DNA from: Lingula anatina
Lineage: Eukaryota; Brachiopoda; Lingulata; Lingulida; Lingulidae
DNA length: 20,397 bases
NCBI RefSeq assembly: GCF_001039355.2
Contig: NW_019773934.1
Location: 12,505 to 32,901, forward strand
Reading direction: 5' to 3'
Under the pieces are notes generated by a model. That model saw only the letters and a program-made list of their open reading frames with translations. It did not search any database and had not been told where the DNA came from. Below, piece after piece: positions 18,885 to 20,397 of this stretch; positions within the stretch are counted from its first letter, which is position 1; each line of letters starts with the position of its first letter. Position numbers and translations under genes: made by a program.

Positions 18885-19979
18885 AGATGAGCCAGATCAG
18901 AAAAAGATTCACAGGGTGAAAATATCTTAAGTATTGAGTGATTAGCTATTTCACTAGATTAAATAACAAAAATTATTATTTACAAAATGTAGGACTGACA
19001 TTTTGTTTATGATATACATGTACCACACGACTTATTTTATGTGCAAAATACAGGATGTGTAATGCTACATTTCTTAAGATCCAACTCCTGATAATGTTTT
19101 CATCAATGTTTAGTTTTGTGGAAGAAGCAATTAATTATTAATGGAAAAAATGAAAACAAGTTTGGAATGTTTTATATATCAGATATTATGCAGCTTAATG
19201 AATTATTGTTGTTATTGCTTGCGCAAAGAATATCGTTGCAACTAAAGACAGACGCCGTGATACATGTACATCGTGACAGACAAATTTAGCGACTAATATT
19301 TTATATATGAAATAGTATGTAACCAGTGTACCAGTATTGTTATTCTTACTCGCACAGAATATATTGATACAGTTCTAAAGATATATGTCGCGATAATATT
19401 CTTCATTACATTTCAGTGTTGTGTAAGAGGCAGCTATTGATAAAACGAACGCTACAATCAAAACTTTTATGTCATTGTATATTTGAGCAATAATTTTACA
19501 TGGTATTTTTGTGAAGTAATTTTGAGCCTGTCAATTTTCCAACTGCGTTGATAAATTACTAATATTTAGTAGATAAATTGTAATGTGAACTGAACGAACA
19601 ATTGCTATTGTTATAGTGGTATATATTTCATTTAATACTGGAAACTGTTGGAGGCAGAGGTGGGTGGGTCATCGTGCAAATCTGTCAATGTGTTTCAAAC
19701 TTAACATCGAGTGATTGTGTCGGGGTGGTCTATCGGCTATACTGTTGTAAACCTCACATAATAATGTAGAATTAGTTATGCCATGTGCTCAGCAAATCGC
19801 AAAGTGAAATTGCAATCTTTTCACTGTGTCTTTAAAAGTATGGGTAGGCTACTAGTACAGGTAGCATGTGCATGCGTCTGATATTTGTTGGCCAAGGACA
19901 TATATAAATGCTATGCAAATATTTTTACTTGATATTATATGCATTCTGCTTTGTATTGCAATAGTTGAAAGAAAATAAA
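18885..19979 (+). other. Probable 3' untranslated region of the DyP peroxidase gene
   Basis: AT-rich sequence after the TAA stop with an early ATTAAA signal at 18958-18963 and a canonical AATAAA at 19974-19979. Use of the first would give a tail of about 0.1 kb, use of the second about 1.1 kb. Two TACATGTA octamers lie here (19015 and 19261). I see no gene on either strand. Confidence 0.45.
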
Positions 19980-20220
19980 GGAGTTTACTAGTACGATAAT
20001 TATCATAAATGGCCTTCTTGTTAATTCATACTTTGCAAGTATGCGTATGGCACAGATGCCATGTGCATTTACCACTTTGTTTTTAAGTAGGACAATCTGT
20101 GAATTTGGTTTAATATTGCAATGATATTTTGAAGTGAACTGCATAGAAACGAAAAATACAATTAATAAAATCGCTTTTCATTTCAAAATTCGCCTTTTTA
20201 TGTACAAACACAGATATGTC
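19980..20220. other. Downstream flank without recognisable content
   Basis: AT-rich sequence between the last polyadenylation signal and the terminal repeat. The short open frames here (minus strand 19935-20144, plus strand from 20134) have no recognisable domain and look like chance. Confidence 0.4.
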
Positions 20221-20397
20221 GGGTCATTTTTAGGGAAGTTATGCTGTTTTTTCACTTTTTTCAGCATATATGCAGCACAGACAACATGGTTAGTGGAAAG
20301 CCATTTTACCTTTTGGCTTGAAACTTACAGGGTCATTTTTAGGGAAGTTATGCCGTTTTTTTCACTTTCTTCAGCATATATGCAGCACCGATAACAC
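20221..20397. repeat. Start of a 109 bp-period tandem repeat, cut by the window edge
   Basis: GGGTCATTTTTAGGGAAGTT begins at 20221 and again at 20330. The two copies match closely for about 65 bp (through CAGCATATATGCAGCAC), followed after the first copy by about 45 bp not yet seen twice. The copies contain the small palindrome GCATATATGC. With only one full period visible, this could be a satellite array or two copies of a dispersed element. Confidence 0.65.

Overview
The window is animal nuclear DNA. It is AT-rich, with short coding exons (about 50-250 bp) separated by GT-AG introns, 3' untranslated regions with AATAAA signals, microsatellites and several non-autonomous DNA transposons. The proteins have metazoan-type relatives: a kinesin-3 motor tail, a mitochondrial GrpE co-chaperone, and a DyP-type haem peroxidase with a mitochondrial-type leader. 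The repeat content and the strong over-use of the octamer TACATGTA suggest a marine invertebrate, possibly a mollusc, but that placement is inference. Two undetermined bases occur, at 8310 and 17169.

Layout. (1) 117-6978, plus strand: the last 13 exons (525 codons plus stop) of a kinesin-3 motor resembling KIF28/KLP6. It contains the FHA domain and a C2-like region; the motor head lies off the left edge. (2) 6979-9751: 3' untranslated region and an intergenic stretch between two convergent genes, with no gene that I can support. (3) 9752-11647, minus strand: a complete three-exon mitochondrial GrpE homologue (GRPEL1-like, 221 aa). (4) 11648-11801: a 154 bp gap between two start codons, read as a bidirectional promoter, with a perfect 9+2+9 inverted repeat built from two CATGTG E-boxes. 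(5) 11802-18884, plus strand: a complete nine-exon gene for a 381-residue dye-decolourising (DyP, YfeX-like) peroxidase with a basic leader, one N-terminal membrane segment and all the haem-site residues expected of the family. (6) 18885-20397: its 3' untranslated region and flank, ending in the first two copies of a 109 bp-period repeat cut off by the window edge.

The introns hold most of the repeats: a hAT-like MITE (2590-2757), two elements with inverted repeats bounded by TTAA (4758-5102, which carries a 26 bp perfect palindrome, and 15397-15688), a CpG-rich element of about 920 bp with inverted ends (16612-17532), and a decayed tandem duplication of a kinesin exon boundary (5441-5730).

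How the genes may relate. GRPEL1 is the nucleotide exchange factor for mitochondrial Hsp70, which pulls presequence proteins into the matrix. The DyP peroxidase beside it carries a presequence-like leader and apparently shares its promoter. Co-regulation of a mitochondrial import/folding factor with a mitochondrial haem peroxidase is therefore a reasonable hypothesis. The animal DyP, and its resemblance in leader layout to yeast cytochrome c peroxidase, is the most interesting content of the window.
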